54,937 nucleotides of DNA from Flammula alnicola (GCA_015499995.1 JADNRV010000321.1:1-54937), one strand, 5' to 3'; shown: positions 9,352-21,292, counted from the stretch's first letter. The notes: a model not told the origin generated them from the letters alone. Translations and numbers: made by a program.

Positions 9352-11204
9352 ATGCCTCCGATTTTCGACAAACCCACAATGGATAATTATGACTACGTTG
9401 TCATTGGCGGTGGTAGCGGCGGATCGGGTACGGCTGTGAGTTTCATCGTGTTCCTGCTCAACGGACGGAAGATGTTGATCAGGACATATCCTTTTTATTA
9501 TATAGAGAAGGGCTGTGGCATACGGAAAGAAAGTCGCCGTTGTAGAAGCGACGGAATATCTCGGAGGTACATGTGTCAATGTCGGTCAGTATTTGCGTTG
9601 GTCTGTATAAAACAAAAACTGATCACTCGTAATCTGTATAGGATGTGTACCCAAAAAAGTACGTGTCCAAGCGCATATAGGCATGCTTTTCCATTTTCTA
9701 ACCACGCAACGTCTCTAGATAATGTGGCACGCTGCCGATCTGCAAGATAAAATCTCGCACCACGCACCGGGGTACAAATTCAACGGCGTAGAGAACGCGA
9801 AGTTCGACTGGAAGGCCTTCAAGCCGCAGCGCGACGCTTACATCCGGCGCCTCAACTCCATCTACGCGAACAACTTCGACACCGAGGGTGTCGAGTACCA
9901 CCGCGGTTACGGGAAGCTCATCTCGAAGCACGAGGTCCAAGTGACCAGGCCAGACGGGCAAACTTACACACTGAAGGGCGACCAGATATGCATCGCAGTA
10001 GGCGGGCGCCCTACGGTGCCCTCCGACGCGGAGATCCCTGGAGCGTCGCTCGGCATCGATTCTGACGGGTTTTTCGACCTCGAGGAGCAGCCCAAGCGCG
10101 TGGCGATCATTGGCGGAGGATACATCGCCGTCGAGCTCGCGGGGATCTTCAATGCCCTCGGCACGGAGACGCATCTGCTCATCCGGGGCCAAACCGTCCT
10201 GCGCTCGTTCGACCCGCTCATGCAGGAGACGCTGACGCCCTGGATGGAGAGGACGGGCATCCACTTCCACAGGGAGAGGAACGTCGACCGTATCGAGGGC
10301 GCGAAGGGCGGGCCGCTGACCGTGCACACGAATGAAGGCGAGACGGTCGAGGTGGACGCGGTCATTTGGGCTATTGGACGCCATGCGAACACGGAGGGGA
10401 TGGGTCTGGAGGAGCAGGGTTTAAAGCTGAGTGAGACGGGCGATGTCGTCGTGGATGATTACCAGAACTCGAACGTGCCGGGGATTACCTCGATTGGCGA
10501 TGTGCAGGGCAAGTGGTTGTTGACCCCCGTCGCAATTGCGGCGGGCAGGAGGCTCTCGAATCGTCTCTTCGGTCCGGCGAAATTCAAGGATGATAAGCTT
10601 ACCTATGTGGACATCCCAACCGTCGTGTTTTCGTAAGTAATGTCCTCTGTTCGCGCGAAGCTGTTGATATAACCTCGCCTTATCAGACATCCTCCTATCG
10701 GGACTGTCGGTCTGACGGAGCCCCAAGCGAGAAAGCAGTTCGGCGACGATGCTATTAAAATATGTACGTCAATTCCCTTGATTCTATTAAGCTGAATGAC
10801 CGTTGAGCGATTTTTTTTTGCTTCGTTTAGATAAATCGTCCTTCCGTGCTCTGTATTTCTCGATGGTCGACGAAAACCACAAGGAGCCGACGGTGTATAA
10901 ACTTGTCTGCGCTGGACCTGAAGAACGCGTCGTCGGCGTGCACATTCTTGGTCTGGGCAGTGATGAGGTCATGCAGGGCTTTGCCGTCGCTGTCAAGATG
11001 GGTGGTATGTTTGCCTTTCTTTCTGAAATTCTAGTCCTTTGTCCATTTCACTGACTTTGTGCCTCCTTCCTTAGCAACAAAACAGGACTTGGATGATACT
11101 GTTGCTATTCATCCTACTTCGGGAGAGGGTTAGTCACTGCTTTTTTGAATGTTGCCTCAACTTCTAATTTCTTTATTCTTTTAGAACTTGTCACTCTTAG
11201 ATGA
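9352..11204 (+). CDS. GLR1: Glutathione reductase (NADPH)
   Basis: It reduces glutathione disulfide to GSH with NADPH and FAD, in cytosol and probably mitochondria. The spliced model has eight coding exons: 9352-9435, 9506-9584, 9642-9658, 9719-10632, 10687-10763, 10831-11004, 11075-11128 and 11185-11204, giving 472 residues. The N-terminal FAD-binding motif VVIGGGSGGSGTA is followed by the redox disulfide motif GGTCVNVGCVPKK, split by two introns with a 17-base exon between them. The NAD(P)-binding glycine motif AIIGGGYIAVEL lies mid-protein, then the second FAD motif TSIGDV. The C-terminal active-site motif HPTSGEE supplies the catalytic His-Glu pair. Length and motif order match cytosolic fungal glutathione reductases. 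The first AUG gives the cytosolic form, and the spliced frame upstream could add a presequence. No damage is seen. Confidence 0.95.
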
Positions 11205-11341
11205 TCACCACATTATTGTGGTCACCGGTGGTCAAGCTGCACCTGGAATAGAATAATCAAATGGAGTTTTCTAGTGTACAAGTTTTCTGCATTGCATTGG
11301 GAATTTGTACAAATTTTACAATAGGACTTACCAAAGAAACT

Positions 11342-11661
11342 TAGGCAATGGCACGGGTTCGGGTAACCCGCACGGGTTAACGGGTAGGGTATGGCACGGG
11401 TAGGGTACGGGTTAATTTTCTCCTACCCGTGAGCTTTCAATCAAGCCCTGGAACATCCAAAACGGATGAGTTTTGGGTCACGTACGGTCAAAATGATTAA
11501 ATACAATCATTTTGAGTGTATCTCCCTCAAAACTTGTCCGATTTCGATGTTTTAGGGCTTGTTTTGACGGGTAAACCCGTGGGGTTACGGGTAGGGTTGT
11601 TCTGCAGGTAGGGTACGGGTTGCTGGAGCGATACCCGCGGGTTTACCCGTGCCATTGCCTA
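11342..11661. mobile_element. Non-autonomous hAT-like MITE (320 bp) with 8-bp target duplication
   Basis: The element starts TAGGCAATGGCACGGGT and ends ACCCGTGCCATTGCCTA, perfect 17-base terminal inverted repeats. It is flanked by AAGAAACT on both sides (11334-11341 and 11662-11669), an exact 8-base target duplication. It carries internal repeats of ACGGGT/ACCCGT type and no coding capacity. Eight-base duplications are typical of hAT transposons, so this is most simply a hAT-derived MITE. Family assignment from the termini alone is tentative. It lies 137 bases after the GLR1 stop codon. Confidence 0.85.
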
Positions 11662-11779
11662 AAGAAACTTAATGAACTCAAAGGTACTTTTCTGGGATGG
11701 ATGATTTCAACTGATTTGTGATTTTATGGACCAAGATCAATCTCAGGTAATCTTTCGTTGTTCTCATAGTATCAGAGCC
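11662..11779 (+). mobile_element. Copia-type LTR remnant with primer-binding site
   Basis: A short AT-rich stretch ends in GTTGTTCTCA and is followed immediately by TAGTATCAGAGCC (11767-11779). That sequence differs by one base from TGGTATCAGAGCC, the initiator-tRNA-complementary primer site usual in Ty1/Copia elements. The LTR probably begins near 11294 and has the MITE inserted inside it, which would make the intact LTR about 145 bp. No gag or pol reading frame follows, so only a dead fragment remains. Confidence 0.5.
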
Positions 11780-12555
11780 ATTATCTGGTACAAGACAAAT
11801 ATAAGGTGTCTCTAGTTAGCCAACTATCTATCTGTGCACATTCTCCATTGTTTAAAATGACATCCTTAATCATTCTCTATGTGTTTTTTGTGGAAAATCT
11901 CCATGTTGCAACTTGCATGCAATGAATCACCACTATAATTATGATGTATCTGTCATGGTAGCATGAAAGTTGTAGTGCATAGTATGTGTCATGATCACTG
12001 CACAAAAGTTACAGGTTGTTAAAGTCAAGTTAAAGCTAAAGTCAGGCAAAGTTCATAAAGGTTCTGCACAGTTCAATTAAAAGTTGTAAAACCCAGTTCT
12101 ATGAAACTAAAACTCACTCATACCCAAAACCCATATAGATGTTTTCAAGTTGAAGCATATATCCAAGACTCACACACAATATTATGTCTAGTCAAGTTGT
12201 TGGTTTTGTGGTTTGGTTGTTTTGAGTGTAGAGTTCTTTCTGCACCAGTAACTGGTATAAGGAGCCAACAGAACATGTAACATGGTGGTCAAAATAGAAG
12301 CAGTGACTGTAACAGTGTGATTGAGGTTAAAGCTTGAAACTAGCAAGTTGTGACTGAGCCTAAAAATCTTTCTGTCCATGTTCAACACCAAAAATTCTCT
12401 CATTAAAAAACCCCATCTTACTTTGTCTATTTCATAACATCTCCTATATATTTTCTCTCCTCTTGTGTCAATACTAAAGACCACAAACTCGGCACACTGT
12501 TCAAGGTCACAATAGTAGATGATTACATAACATTGCTGGATTTGGTACGGTTAAA
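11780..12555. other. AT-rich intergenic stretch, probable degenerate retroelement sequence
   Basis: Base composition is more AT-rich than in flanking genes, with many stops in all frames. It directly follows the Copia-type primer site and may be decayed internal sequence of that element, but I could not recognise gag or pol motifs. No gene is supported. Confidence 0.4.
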
Positions 12556-13828
12556 ATGCAGTCTGACAACATTGGGCATGAAGGGTCTGTCTCTTTCTCT
12601 TGAATGATTGTTGCAACTTTTGACAAATTACAGTAATACCTCGCTTCAACTATACAACACTAGCTCCTTTCAGCCAGAACCAGAGCTGAACTTTGATCTT
12701 GCACCCAACCAACTTGAAGGCGCATCACAGAAGCCAAGCAGTGCAAATTGCAAAGGATGGCTTAACCTGCCTGCTGAAGTCCTTACTGAAATTTTCCTCA
12801 ATGTTCCTGATGACCCAAGGCGCGACTCATATGTGTGTATCCGTAACAAGGATAATTTTCGCTATCCCTGGACGCTCACGTACATATGTCGTAACTCGAG
12901 ACAGAGCGCCATATCCTGTCCAAGGCTTTGGACCCGGATACGTTGTATCTTCGGTGATGGAGTTCATGATGAAAGAACCCACTTTTCATGGCCAACCATG
13001 CAACACTTGTTGGACCTTTGCCTAGAGCGCTCGAAACAGCTTCCGCTGAAACTCTTTTTCAGGATGCCCTCGAAATGCTACGATGACAGCCCCTCGGATG
13101 CCCTCTTGCTTCTAAAGCTCATCAGCCAAAACTTCCGGCGGTTAGAAGACATCACGTTCATGTCGACGGATAAAATTCTAGAAATTATTCTACCTCAAAA
13201 TCAAACATCGGATGACCTACTAAACGTAAAGCGCCTCGATATTATACTAGACCCTCACGGTTCCGAGGTCTGGGCCGCGGAATCCCAAGAGAGCTCGATT
13301 TTTCGCCAACGTCTTGATTCAAGACTCGGAGCATTACGGGACCTCCATATATCTCTTACTCATGGAGCCACTGCCTTAACTGACGGGTTTCACGACATGT
13401 TCCTGTGGAGCCAATTGGTCTCGCTGACCTTGGATATCAGCATATGTTATGGAGACCTCATGAACATTTTGGAGAAGCTTCGATGCTCAAATCTAACCAT
13501 TCTGAAGCTTGAAATCAGAGAACTTGATTTCGAAGTACCTCTGGATGACCAGCGAGAAATTGCCCTCGATCACCTCTCCAACCTCTCAGTCAACAATCCC
13601 ACAAACGTAGAACCCGTTCTCGAATACCTTCGGGTTCCCAACCTCCGCGAGCTCTCGGTGAAGATCGGCGAAAAATTTTCCACTGCACCATTCGATCCCA
13701 TCTTGCATCTGCTGCGCCGTTCTCATTGTCCTTTGGAGAAACTCACAGTTCCGATGTGCACTTCGAATTCTAATTGGCTTAGAAACGTAGTAAAGGAGTT
13801 TTTTACGGCCGAAATCTCATTCTCCTGA
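12556..13828 (+). CDS. F-box domain protein with leucine-rich C-terminal region
   Basis: The predicted model joins a small first exon 12556-12584 (MQSDNIGHEG) through a 49-base intron (GTCTGT...ATTACAG) to 12634-13828, giving 407 residues. The long exon has no ATG near its open start, so an upstream exon is needed. This is the only short splice that I found restoring an AUG in frame. The F-box core LNLPAEVLTEIFLNVP lies at about residues 43-58. It is followed by a region ending in CRNSRQSAISCPRLWTRI, the usual layout of the large Agaricomycete F-box family in which a substrate-binding region of irregular leucine-rich repeats follows. The product would be a substrate adaptor of an SCF ubiquitin ligase. 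These families expand rapidly, so the substrate cannot be guessed. The gene is convergent with the catalase pseudogene. Confidence 0.75.
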
Positions 13829-14579
13829 TTTGTCTTGTATATAACATACTCAATAACCTGTAAGTCGATTGCGACAATTTTGAGCTAATATGACGATCTT
13901 CGAAGTTCGTGGCCATTGATTCACCTCTCACACCTTTGCATTGCACCTCGCTCCTTCTACCTTTCCGCTGTCGTACAGGTTGGCATAACCGAATAAAATA
14001 GCATACGGCTTCGACCTTACTTTCGGTGACTAGCGAGATCACAGATCTCGAATGTAATGAGGTCTTACTAGGAAGGCATAAAAAGTATAGTGTCATTTTC
14101 GCGGCAACTCCAGTAATACAAGTATAACTTCGATGTACATTTCCAACGTTTAATATGCACTTCTGTGGTCAGACCTCCGACTCCCATTCGTAACACCTAT
14201 GCTTGCTAATTTCATAAGAGAAGTTGGACACGAGAGCCCTTGGGACCAGTCGTGGTCTGGAACTCATCGACAGCTGCAGATTCGACATTGTTGGTTCCTG
14301 GAGTCGTGACAACGCCGTAGGACGAGATAAGGTCATCACTGCCGAGGGAGATTGACGTCCGGAATGTCGAGAGCGTGGTTGACAACAGAAATAGCTAAAT
14401 GGCGCAGAAACATATTTCAGTGTCGTCAAAAAAAAAACTCAAGATCTTAGCCCGACACCGACCTTTTCACCTTCGGCGTAGACCTTGTCGCATCATGGAA
14501 CGCCGTCACCTGAGTAAAATCCAGGAAACCACGAATAGATGGGACCTCAAGCATGTCAAATCCGTCAGCAATTCAAATG
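13829..14579. other. Intergenic, no gene supported
   Basis: This stretch lies between the F-box gene and the catalase remnant, which face each other. On the minus strand at 14220-14390 there is a short frame containing SSYGVVTTPGTNNVESA. It has a codon pattern suggestive of former coding sequence, possibly the decayed 3' part of the catalase pseudogene, but I could not align it to a catalase region. Confidence 0.35.
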
Positions 14580-15230
14580 GTGATACGCCGAGTAGCGATC
14601 GTCGGTATAGAATTTCATCGCGAAACCTCAAACATTGCGAACGATTTCCTAAAGCATGTTCAAGTTAAGTAATATGCCCGGAGTCTCAGTGAAAACATGA
14701 ATATATGCTACTTACAGCGCTTCCACGGGGTCATCGTCGACAATGGGGCAGAACTTGTCCCAGAATTCGATGATGGGGGCGGATGTCCATTTGGTGGCAT
14801 GCCCACCGAATACCCGGAAATAAGCATAAGCTCCAGCACCACGACTGTAGACTATACGCTCAAGAATTTCTCTGGAAGTCTTGTCTTCAAGGAGAGAGGG
14901 CTCGACATGGATGCCATTGATCGCTTTGAGCCCCCTGGCAATAGAAATGAGCCGAAAGCAAACGGAACTGTAAAAGCCAACTTGCCAATTGTCGGTATCA
15001 GATATTTGGACACCATGCTCCGTCGTCAGTCGAGAACTATCAAATGGGTGAATTGTATCAGTTTGCAGATCTTTTACTTCCACTGTCTGGGTTACGCTGG
15101 CCAGTGTGTGCTTAAACAGGGGTAACAGAGGACATGATGGAAGAGAAACGACGAGCGCATCAAGTCTTGCATTATTTATTGTGGTTTTCTTTGCGAAGTC
15201 GGGGTCGTCAGCTGTGACGTTCGCCATCAC
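14580..15230 (-). pseudogene. Catalase pseudogene (large-subunit type), 5' fragment
   Basis: The minus strand carries clear catalase N-terminal sequence: LTTEHGVQISDTDNW, then PSLLEDKTSRE and SRGAGAYAYFRV, then HATKWTSAP. After an intron with GTAAGT donor and CATGCTTTAG acceptor comes GFAMKFYTDD. It is broken in several ways. About nine residues that normally carry the FDHERIPER motif are missing, and the catalytic histidine of the VHARGAGA motif is replaced by Tyr (IVYSRGAG). One extra base shifts the frame before the RGSA motif, and a TGA replaces an Arg codon just before GFAMKFYT. Sequence beyond FYTDD decays beyond recognition. The intact product would have been a haem peroxide-detoxifying enzyme. 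The C-to-T change creating the stop is compatible with methylation-driven decay, though one change proves nothing. Confidence 0.8.
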
Positions 15231-15437
15231 TGTTGGAATACTGTGCCCGAGGAGTTGTTTTGATATGCGGATACGTGATTTCGATTTGGAGCATTCAATG
15301 ATACAGCAAGAAGTATTTTTTTTTTCACGAAACGAGAAGCACTGGAATTAGGTGTCCTCGATTATAAAATATATTTTTCTCGTACCTAACCTCTATGTAC
15401 ATCTATGATGCGTGATATATAGCCGCCTGCGGTCTAA

Positions 15438-17267
15438 TCACCACAGGAAGCTGAAAATAATCGTCGCGAGAACTGGCAGAATAATTTGTGCGATAGCCAA
15501 TTTTGTGTGGGTCGGGCGAGCGGCCGATAGTGTCGTAGCATTCCCAGCAATAAGTTGCTTTCGGAAGACTTTGAGCGAGTTGATACTCCACGTCGCGTTC
15601 TATCAAACAACGGTTACCAAAAGAACAAAGACCAAAAGCATATTTTGACCCACCACAAAATTGGTAGGATCCATGAGTCTTTCAGGGCAAGTACCAGGGC
15701 ATCCGGATGTAGCGTACGAGTTTCCTGCCCAATCACCTGTGACCATGAGTTTAATAAATGTCTGGGGTTATGTTGATCTGAACTAGAACAAACCGCAGAA
15801 TGTGATGTCTAATGTGCAATCATTAGCCTTGGTGTGCACATCAATGCCGAAAATTACTTACCAAAGACGATTGAATGGTTCGAAAAATATTGCCCAATGT
15901 TACACTGCGTGTTTTTGAGCATAGCAGATGGAGTACCCCAGAGTGATGGGTTAGGAGTTCCCTTCGTGACATCGTTAGGGATGGCGGCGCGGAAGAAAGA
16001 CCCTAAGGATTTTCAGCAAGAGAAAAAAAAAACGGAGACAGGCGAGCAACTTACAAACCGAGATATCATTCTCATCCCATTTCATCGCAAGAATGCCTCC
16101 TCCTTGGGCCTCGAAGAATGGTCCATAAGATGCCCTGCTCCATTCAGTGACGTCGCAGCCGCTGTTGCTATTGACATTTGCATCGCAGTTTGTAACATTC
16201 GCGCCATTATTTACGGAGAGCTGGCCCGTGAACGTTACATTAGGATCCAGCAAGCACCCTTATTTTCTGGATGAGAAAATGTTTCTTATATGTGGTGACG
16301 AAAAGTACCTGGGTTCGTATGCCATGCAATTTGATTGTGCTCGTTATCATGTACACCTTCTAGGATGTCGACTTCGCCATTCTGTAGGGAGAGAAGGTCA
16401 GATAACGACGAGAAGTTTGGTAAAATACCATACAGCGGGCCAATTACCCCCAACAGTCCAAAATGCAGGCCAAATGGCTTTTAACAGTGAGAAATCTGTT
16501 CAGACCTCAAGAGATATCAAAGAAAGCAACAGAACTCACCGCATCCCCAAGGAGCCCTGTTTAGGTCCAAAATGAAAAGGCCAGTGTCATACTGCGTCGT
16601 GCTAGTGATGCGTACGCTGCGACAAAGTAAGCAGCTGATCTGCTGATTGGGAAACTAGGACGTACCTGTCGCGATTTACACCCAGAGGTAAAACAGTCTG
16701 ATCATCTGCCTTCATAATCACCGTTCCATCGCTTTGAGTAAATATGTACCCTTTTTCGACTGCAGTTGTTTGGTTGACGTAGCTTAGTTGAAGGAGTTCT
16801 CGTCAAGCGGATTAAGGTTCAAAAGAGAGAAGGGAAACTCACTTCACTTTCCCACTACAATTTCAACCAAACGAGATGATCAATGACTTGCTCATATCAG
16901 CAACAATCAAGAATAAAGACACCTACTTTGTTGGGTCTATATTTGAGAAAAATTCCCAACGACTAACAAGAAAGCAACATTGGTCAAATACAGTGAACGA
17001 TACACAACAAATTAACACTTACTCGAAAAAAGTTTTTCCAGAATACTCATCTTGGGGTAGCCATAAGAAAGCAGAACCGTTGGGGTTAAAGTTTATGCCT
17101 GTTGAATCCCTCTGTGCCAACTCAACGGAGCGTGTTGACGGCCAGAATCCTCGGGGGAGGCTGAATGTCGAGGCCAAGGTATTGCGGATAGAAAGATCAG
17201 GTAAAGCAGTACAAGAGATGAAGCTTGCAGCAAGAACGAGAAGGTGGAGTGGAAGGGTGTTGAGCAT
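15438..17267 (-). CDS. Secreted or wall-anchored GH16 beta-glucanase
   Basis: Twelve exons were reconstructed: 17267-17023, 16962-16927, 16854-16843 (12 bases), 16782-16666, 16616-16540, 16477-16434, 16381-16309, 16258-16055, 16002-15862, 15808-15794 (15 bases), 15736-15654 and 15599-15438. They join in frame to 402 residues. A hydrophobic signal peptide covers about residues 1-22. The GH16 domain shows FFDRWEFFSN, the catalytic motif NGEVDILEG with Glu180, Asp182 and Glu185, and then HNQIAWHTNPGC and DITFCGDWAG. The last 20 residues form a hydrophobic tail (IAQIILPVLATIIFSFLW), so a GPI anchor or single membrane anchor is likely. By family the enzyme acts on beta-1,3- or mixed-linkage beta-1,3/1,4-glucans in the wall or in substrate biomass; exact linkage preference cannot be read. 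The many tiny exons make it easy to mispredict automatically. Confidence 0.92.
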
Positions 17268-18474
17268 CGTGAAAGTCGTGGTTTAACTTCGTTAAAGCGT
17301 AAAATAACGCTGGTGTTATACAATGTGCAGAGATCCAAGGTGCGTTAAGTAGATGCACAGGGAGGAGGTAGTAGGAGGTAGAAAGTTGTGAGAGGTATCG
17401 TTTTCGTTCGTCAATTGTACAAGTTGGTATAAGAAAAAACTCGTGAAGTCCTCGATGCAGAGGCGGTGCTGTGGAGATGCGGCACACGCCAACGGATCTC
17501 CAACGGACTCGGTGGTTCGATTCTGTCAGACTCAGGGCCCTTTCGCTATGCCCGAAAGGCGTTCAACAAGCTGCGGTTCGGCCCGGTGTCATAACTTTAG
17601 ATTTTGCCTTTCTTGGCAGAAAATTCTCACAAAGCCAAGAGATGACCGAAGAGCGATCTTGCCGAGTGTTTACTGAAAAATACTGAGCATGCAGTTGATA
17701 AAAATATGGAGACTTCTGCTGGCTTTAATGTAGGGTGATTGACCACGACATGTTGGGGGTGTCAAGAATTACAACCAAATTAACAACAAAACGTGGCTGC
17801 GCGCCGTACTGTAGTAAAAATAGTCAAGTTCCATGGTGACTACTCCTACATGTAAGTTTATTGAGTTGAAACTTGTAGAATGCAGGCAGGATTGCGCGTT
17901 TGGCAAATGAAAAGGAAACATGAAAAGAAAACATCAGGCATAAAAAGTTGGCAAGTATCTTGACAGGCTTTTGCACAGAGCATGCCTGAATTCAGCAACT
18001 CAAAGTTTCCCAGTGTTTGCCGGAGAACGGAGGAATGAATGCACGAGGCTATTTTGAAAAAGGAGGTGAATTGGAGGATAAGAGGATAAGTACTCCAGCT
18101 CATAAGTGATTCAAAGGGCCGAGCCAACTCCCACTGGCAGAGGGAAGAATTGGGGAAGAACGTCATTGTTTTTGTCTGAGAATTGATCCAACGCGAGATT
18201 CTGGAGGCTATCGTTGTCAGGTGGTGGCTAGCAGAGACTCGGAGCTGTCGGGTCGGTCGTCGTCATCGTCGTCGACTCAGCCTCATCGTGGATGCACTGG
18301 TGGATGGCTGGGTGGATGTTTGGAATGGAAGAGGATGGAAGAGGACCACTAGCAGAGCCAAACAACGCGTCAATAATGCGACTCTCTCACTGATTTCTTT
18401 CCATCCCCCAATTTACAATCACTTTCATCTGGCTCTCATTGTAATCTGACATTGCTACATAATCTGCGCGCAAT
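17268..18474. other. Divergent promoter region between GH16 and HAT1
   Basis: About 1.2 kb separates the two divergently transcribed start codons. Short frames on both strands (for example 17858-18166 minus) have no recognisable product. I see no repeats or strong motif beyond pyrimidine tracts near each start. Confidence 0.4.
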
Positions 18475-20362
18475 ATGTCTGACTGGACTTCAGACGCGAA
18501 CGAATCTCTATCTCTTTCTCTAGGTATGTCCCGCATTGCCGTTGAAACCAAGTTAAAACGCCCCAATGCGAATGCTGACCTTTCTGCACGTTAGTGAGAT
18601 CCCAAAAGGACAAAGAAGCACTTGGAGACGACGAGCTATATGAAGGATTCAATCCTACTTTCACATACCCTGTACGAAAGCACATCATGAATCTACTTGC
18701 GCTGTATTAACGGGTGCCTGCTCGTGTGGCATTTGAATCCAGATATACGGAGAAGACGAGAAGATATATGGATACAGGGACCTTGTAATCGACGTGAGTA
18801 GACATGGGGATACTGTCAAAGCTGCCTGGATATAACAACTTTCCTTTTAGCTGCGATTTGCGTCCGGTTCTTTGGAACCATTTCTTTCTGTGAACTACTC
18901 CGAAAAGCTGCCCTCAACATCAACGGTGGATGACGTGGAAGGAATTCTCGGTCGCTTCATCCCACCAGGTGCGTCCCCATCTTAAAAATATTATCCTACC
19001 AGGCCTACAAACCTGCGTGTCTTTCAGGGTATTATACAGACGAAACTGCCTTCCTCAATCGCGTCGAAGAGGACGCAACTTCATTCAGACCGTCTGGTCA
19101 ACTCATCTACTCCTATACAAGATCTGTACCTAATTCTGCGTCAAAGGGCAAACGGAAACGAACTGGAATTACTCAACCTTTGGATCCACAGAGTGAGGAT
19201 GCGATTGAGTTCGAGGTGTATCATGTCAGTCTCCTTTCCTTTGTTTTCACGGCAATTAAAACATAACGTTCTTAGACTACGTGGGATTCACCAGGTTTCC
19301 GGGAATATCATCGCAAAATGCAATTGTTCATTCTGCTTTATATTGAGGGAGGATCATTTATCAACGAGGAGGAAGATACCTGGGAGTTTGTTGTTCTGTA
19401 GGTCTGATTTTATCCTTGAGCTTTACATCTTTCATTAAACATAGTATCAGATACGAAAAGCGAAAACGGAGAGACTCGTCACATACGGTGTCGTACCATT
19501 TCGTTGGTTACTCCTCGTTATATCCGTTCTATTATTACCCCGAAAAAATCCGTTTGAGGCTCAGGTTAGTACTTCTAGGTACCATAAATATGTTTTGCAC
19601 CACTGACTTCGTTCTTAGCCAATTTGTCATCCTAACACCCTACCAACGGCGTGGACATGGTTGTAAGTCGCCTCACTTTAGATCCCTCAAGCATTGTAGT
19701 TGACCCGCCATTTTCAGCGGAACTCTACAAAGCTATTTATCAATACATCGTCAAAAGCCCGCACATCGCCGAGCTGACTGTCGAAGACCCCGCAGAAGCA
19801 TTCGAAGATCTAAGGGACAAGAACGACCTTGAAATGCTGCTGGCGAATGAACAATTTATGGAAGAAGGATTCGGTCCGCAAGAATTGCGGGTTGCCGGTA
19901 GCATTGGACGAGCGAGGAAGACCGGACGAGCTGAGGGAGAAGGTGAAAAGCCGACAGTTAAGGGAAAGATGGTACCACCTGCGGATAAAGCATGGGTCGA
20001 GAAGTGGAGGAAAGATCTTAAAATTGCTGGGGTAAGGATTGTCGTCGTTCGTCCTCGTCGCCCCGTTTGACATTCATTCATACAGAGACAATTCCAAAGA
20101 TTGGTTGAGATGTTGATCCTCCTCAACTTGGATCCATCAGACAAAGTCAGCATGCGAGCTTACCGTCTGCAAGTGAAGGAACGGCTATATCGATTCAATT
20201 TCGTAGGTTTAGCCTTGCTCGGTATCTTTTCCCAACATTAATGCCCTGTGACTTTAGGAAATCCTTGCACAACTCGAGGAAGAGGAAAGGCACGAGAAAT
20301 TGGAAGAAACTTTCCAAAGCGTACGGGAAGACTATCACAGGATTCTAGCGCTTGTCAGCTGA
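18475..20362 (+). CDS. HAT1: Histone acetyltransferase type B catalytic subunit HAT1
   Basis: It acetylates newly made histone H4 (Lys5/Lys12) using acetyl-CoA before deposition, normally with the WD protein Hat2. Eleven exons join in frame: 18475-18523, 18595-18671, 18743-18793, 18851-18968, 19028-19224, 19276-19397, 19451-19564, 19619-19662, 19718-20031, 20086-20202 and 20258-20362, giving 435 residues. The HAT1 N-terminal domain shows FTYPIYGEDEKIYGYRDL and FASGSLEPFLSV. The GNAT fold shows FVGYSSLYPFYYYPEKIRLR and the acetyl-CoA-binding motif ILTPYQRRGHGSELYKAIY (Gln252-Gly257 region). Then comes LTVEDPAEAFEDLRD, a segment diagnostic of HAT1. Exon 8 (44 bases) carries most of the acetyl-CoA motif. 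Its 3' end lies 133 bases from the convergent DUF6593 gene. Length is normal for fungal HAT1. Confidence 0.96.
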
Positions 20363-20495
20363 GCAGGTTTTTATACCATAAGACAACGATAAATATGATG
20401 TATCGTTCGAGATTTAACACAATCTTTTGCAACTCCTTGAACATGTTGCCCCCATGAAACCTATTGACATAAAACCCAAATTGTAAAAACGTGAA

Positions 20496-21292
20496 TCAAA
20501 GCTCTCCTATAACTCCTGCCCCTGCATCTCCGTCGCCTGAGCCTCCGCCATCTCCTTGAGGTTCTTCGTCGTGGGCTACACTATAGGCATCCGCGTAGCC
20601 GTCCCTCTCTCGTCGTTTCTTTTCCATGATGATAAAAGTCAGGACGACCAGGTCGATATCCACCGAGCACGGTTGAATGCGGAGGACTTGCTTCTTTTCG
20701 CCAGCGAAAACCCCTTCTGAAACAAGGACACAGATTGAAGATGCTATTTCTGTATTCGTATCAGGGCGCATGAGCTGCATATTTTAGCTCAATAGTTTCT
20801 CAACAGGCATTAGACTGAAAACCTACGATGCAGCCACTTCCTTTTACCATTTTCCATCGATATTCAAACGCATCGTCGCCTATAAAATATCGCGAACTGA
20901 AAAAAATTAACCGTAAGTTCGTTGTCATTAGAGGTTCACTGCAATTGTCGAAATGCCAAAAACACAATGCAGCGCAGACGAGGGGAAATGACGTACGGGC
21001 TGAATTTATGGCGCTTGTACAAGTAGCGCAAGGCTCGGATTCCAACACCTCGCGTCCCAACACACTGGCCTACACCGCTCAGCAGAGGGCTGCGTATGAT
21101 GGTTGGCGTGCCCCGATTCTTCCACTCGATCTCCGCGACGATGCTGTCTTCCAGAGAGCCTGCAAGTCGCAAGATGCTCGTTACGCGTGGCCCTTGCGTT
21201 GATCTCGCCGTAACGATTTGGTAGTGGGTTACACCATTCGCCGACACCAGCATAGTGTTCTCTGGATTCGTGGAAATGAGGTAAAGATCCAT
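20496..21292 (-). CDS. DUF6593-like fungal protein
   Basis: Three exons, 21292-20997, 20896-20827 and 20774-20496, join in frame to 214 residues. The N-terminal half begins MDLYLISTNPENTMLVSANG and alternates short beta-strand-like segments. The centre has FEYRWKMVKGSGCI and LMRPDTNTEIAS. A hydrophobic strand VVLTFIIMEKKRRER follows, and the last 30 residues are Gly/Asp-rich and disordered. The pattern, with a YRWK-type motif and a final aliphatic strand before basic residues, fits the fungal DUF6593 family, common in Agaricomycetes and of unknown function. Family membership is judged by eye. No signal peptide or membrane segment is seen. Confidence 0.8.

Noticed and set aside
17858..18166. 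102-codon minus-strand frame between GH16 and HAT1
   Set aside because: No conserved motif and no splice partners; it lies in a promoter region.
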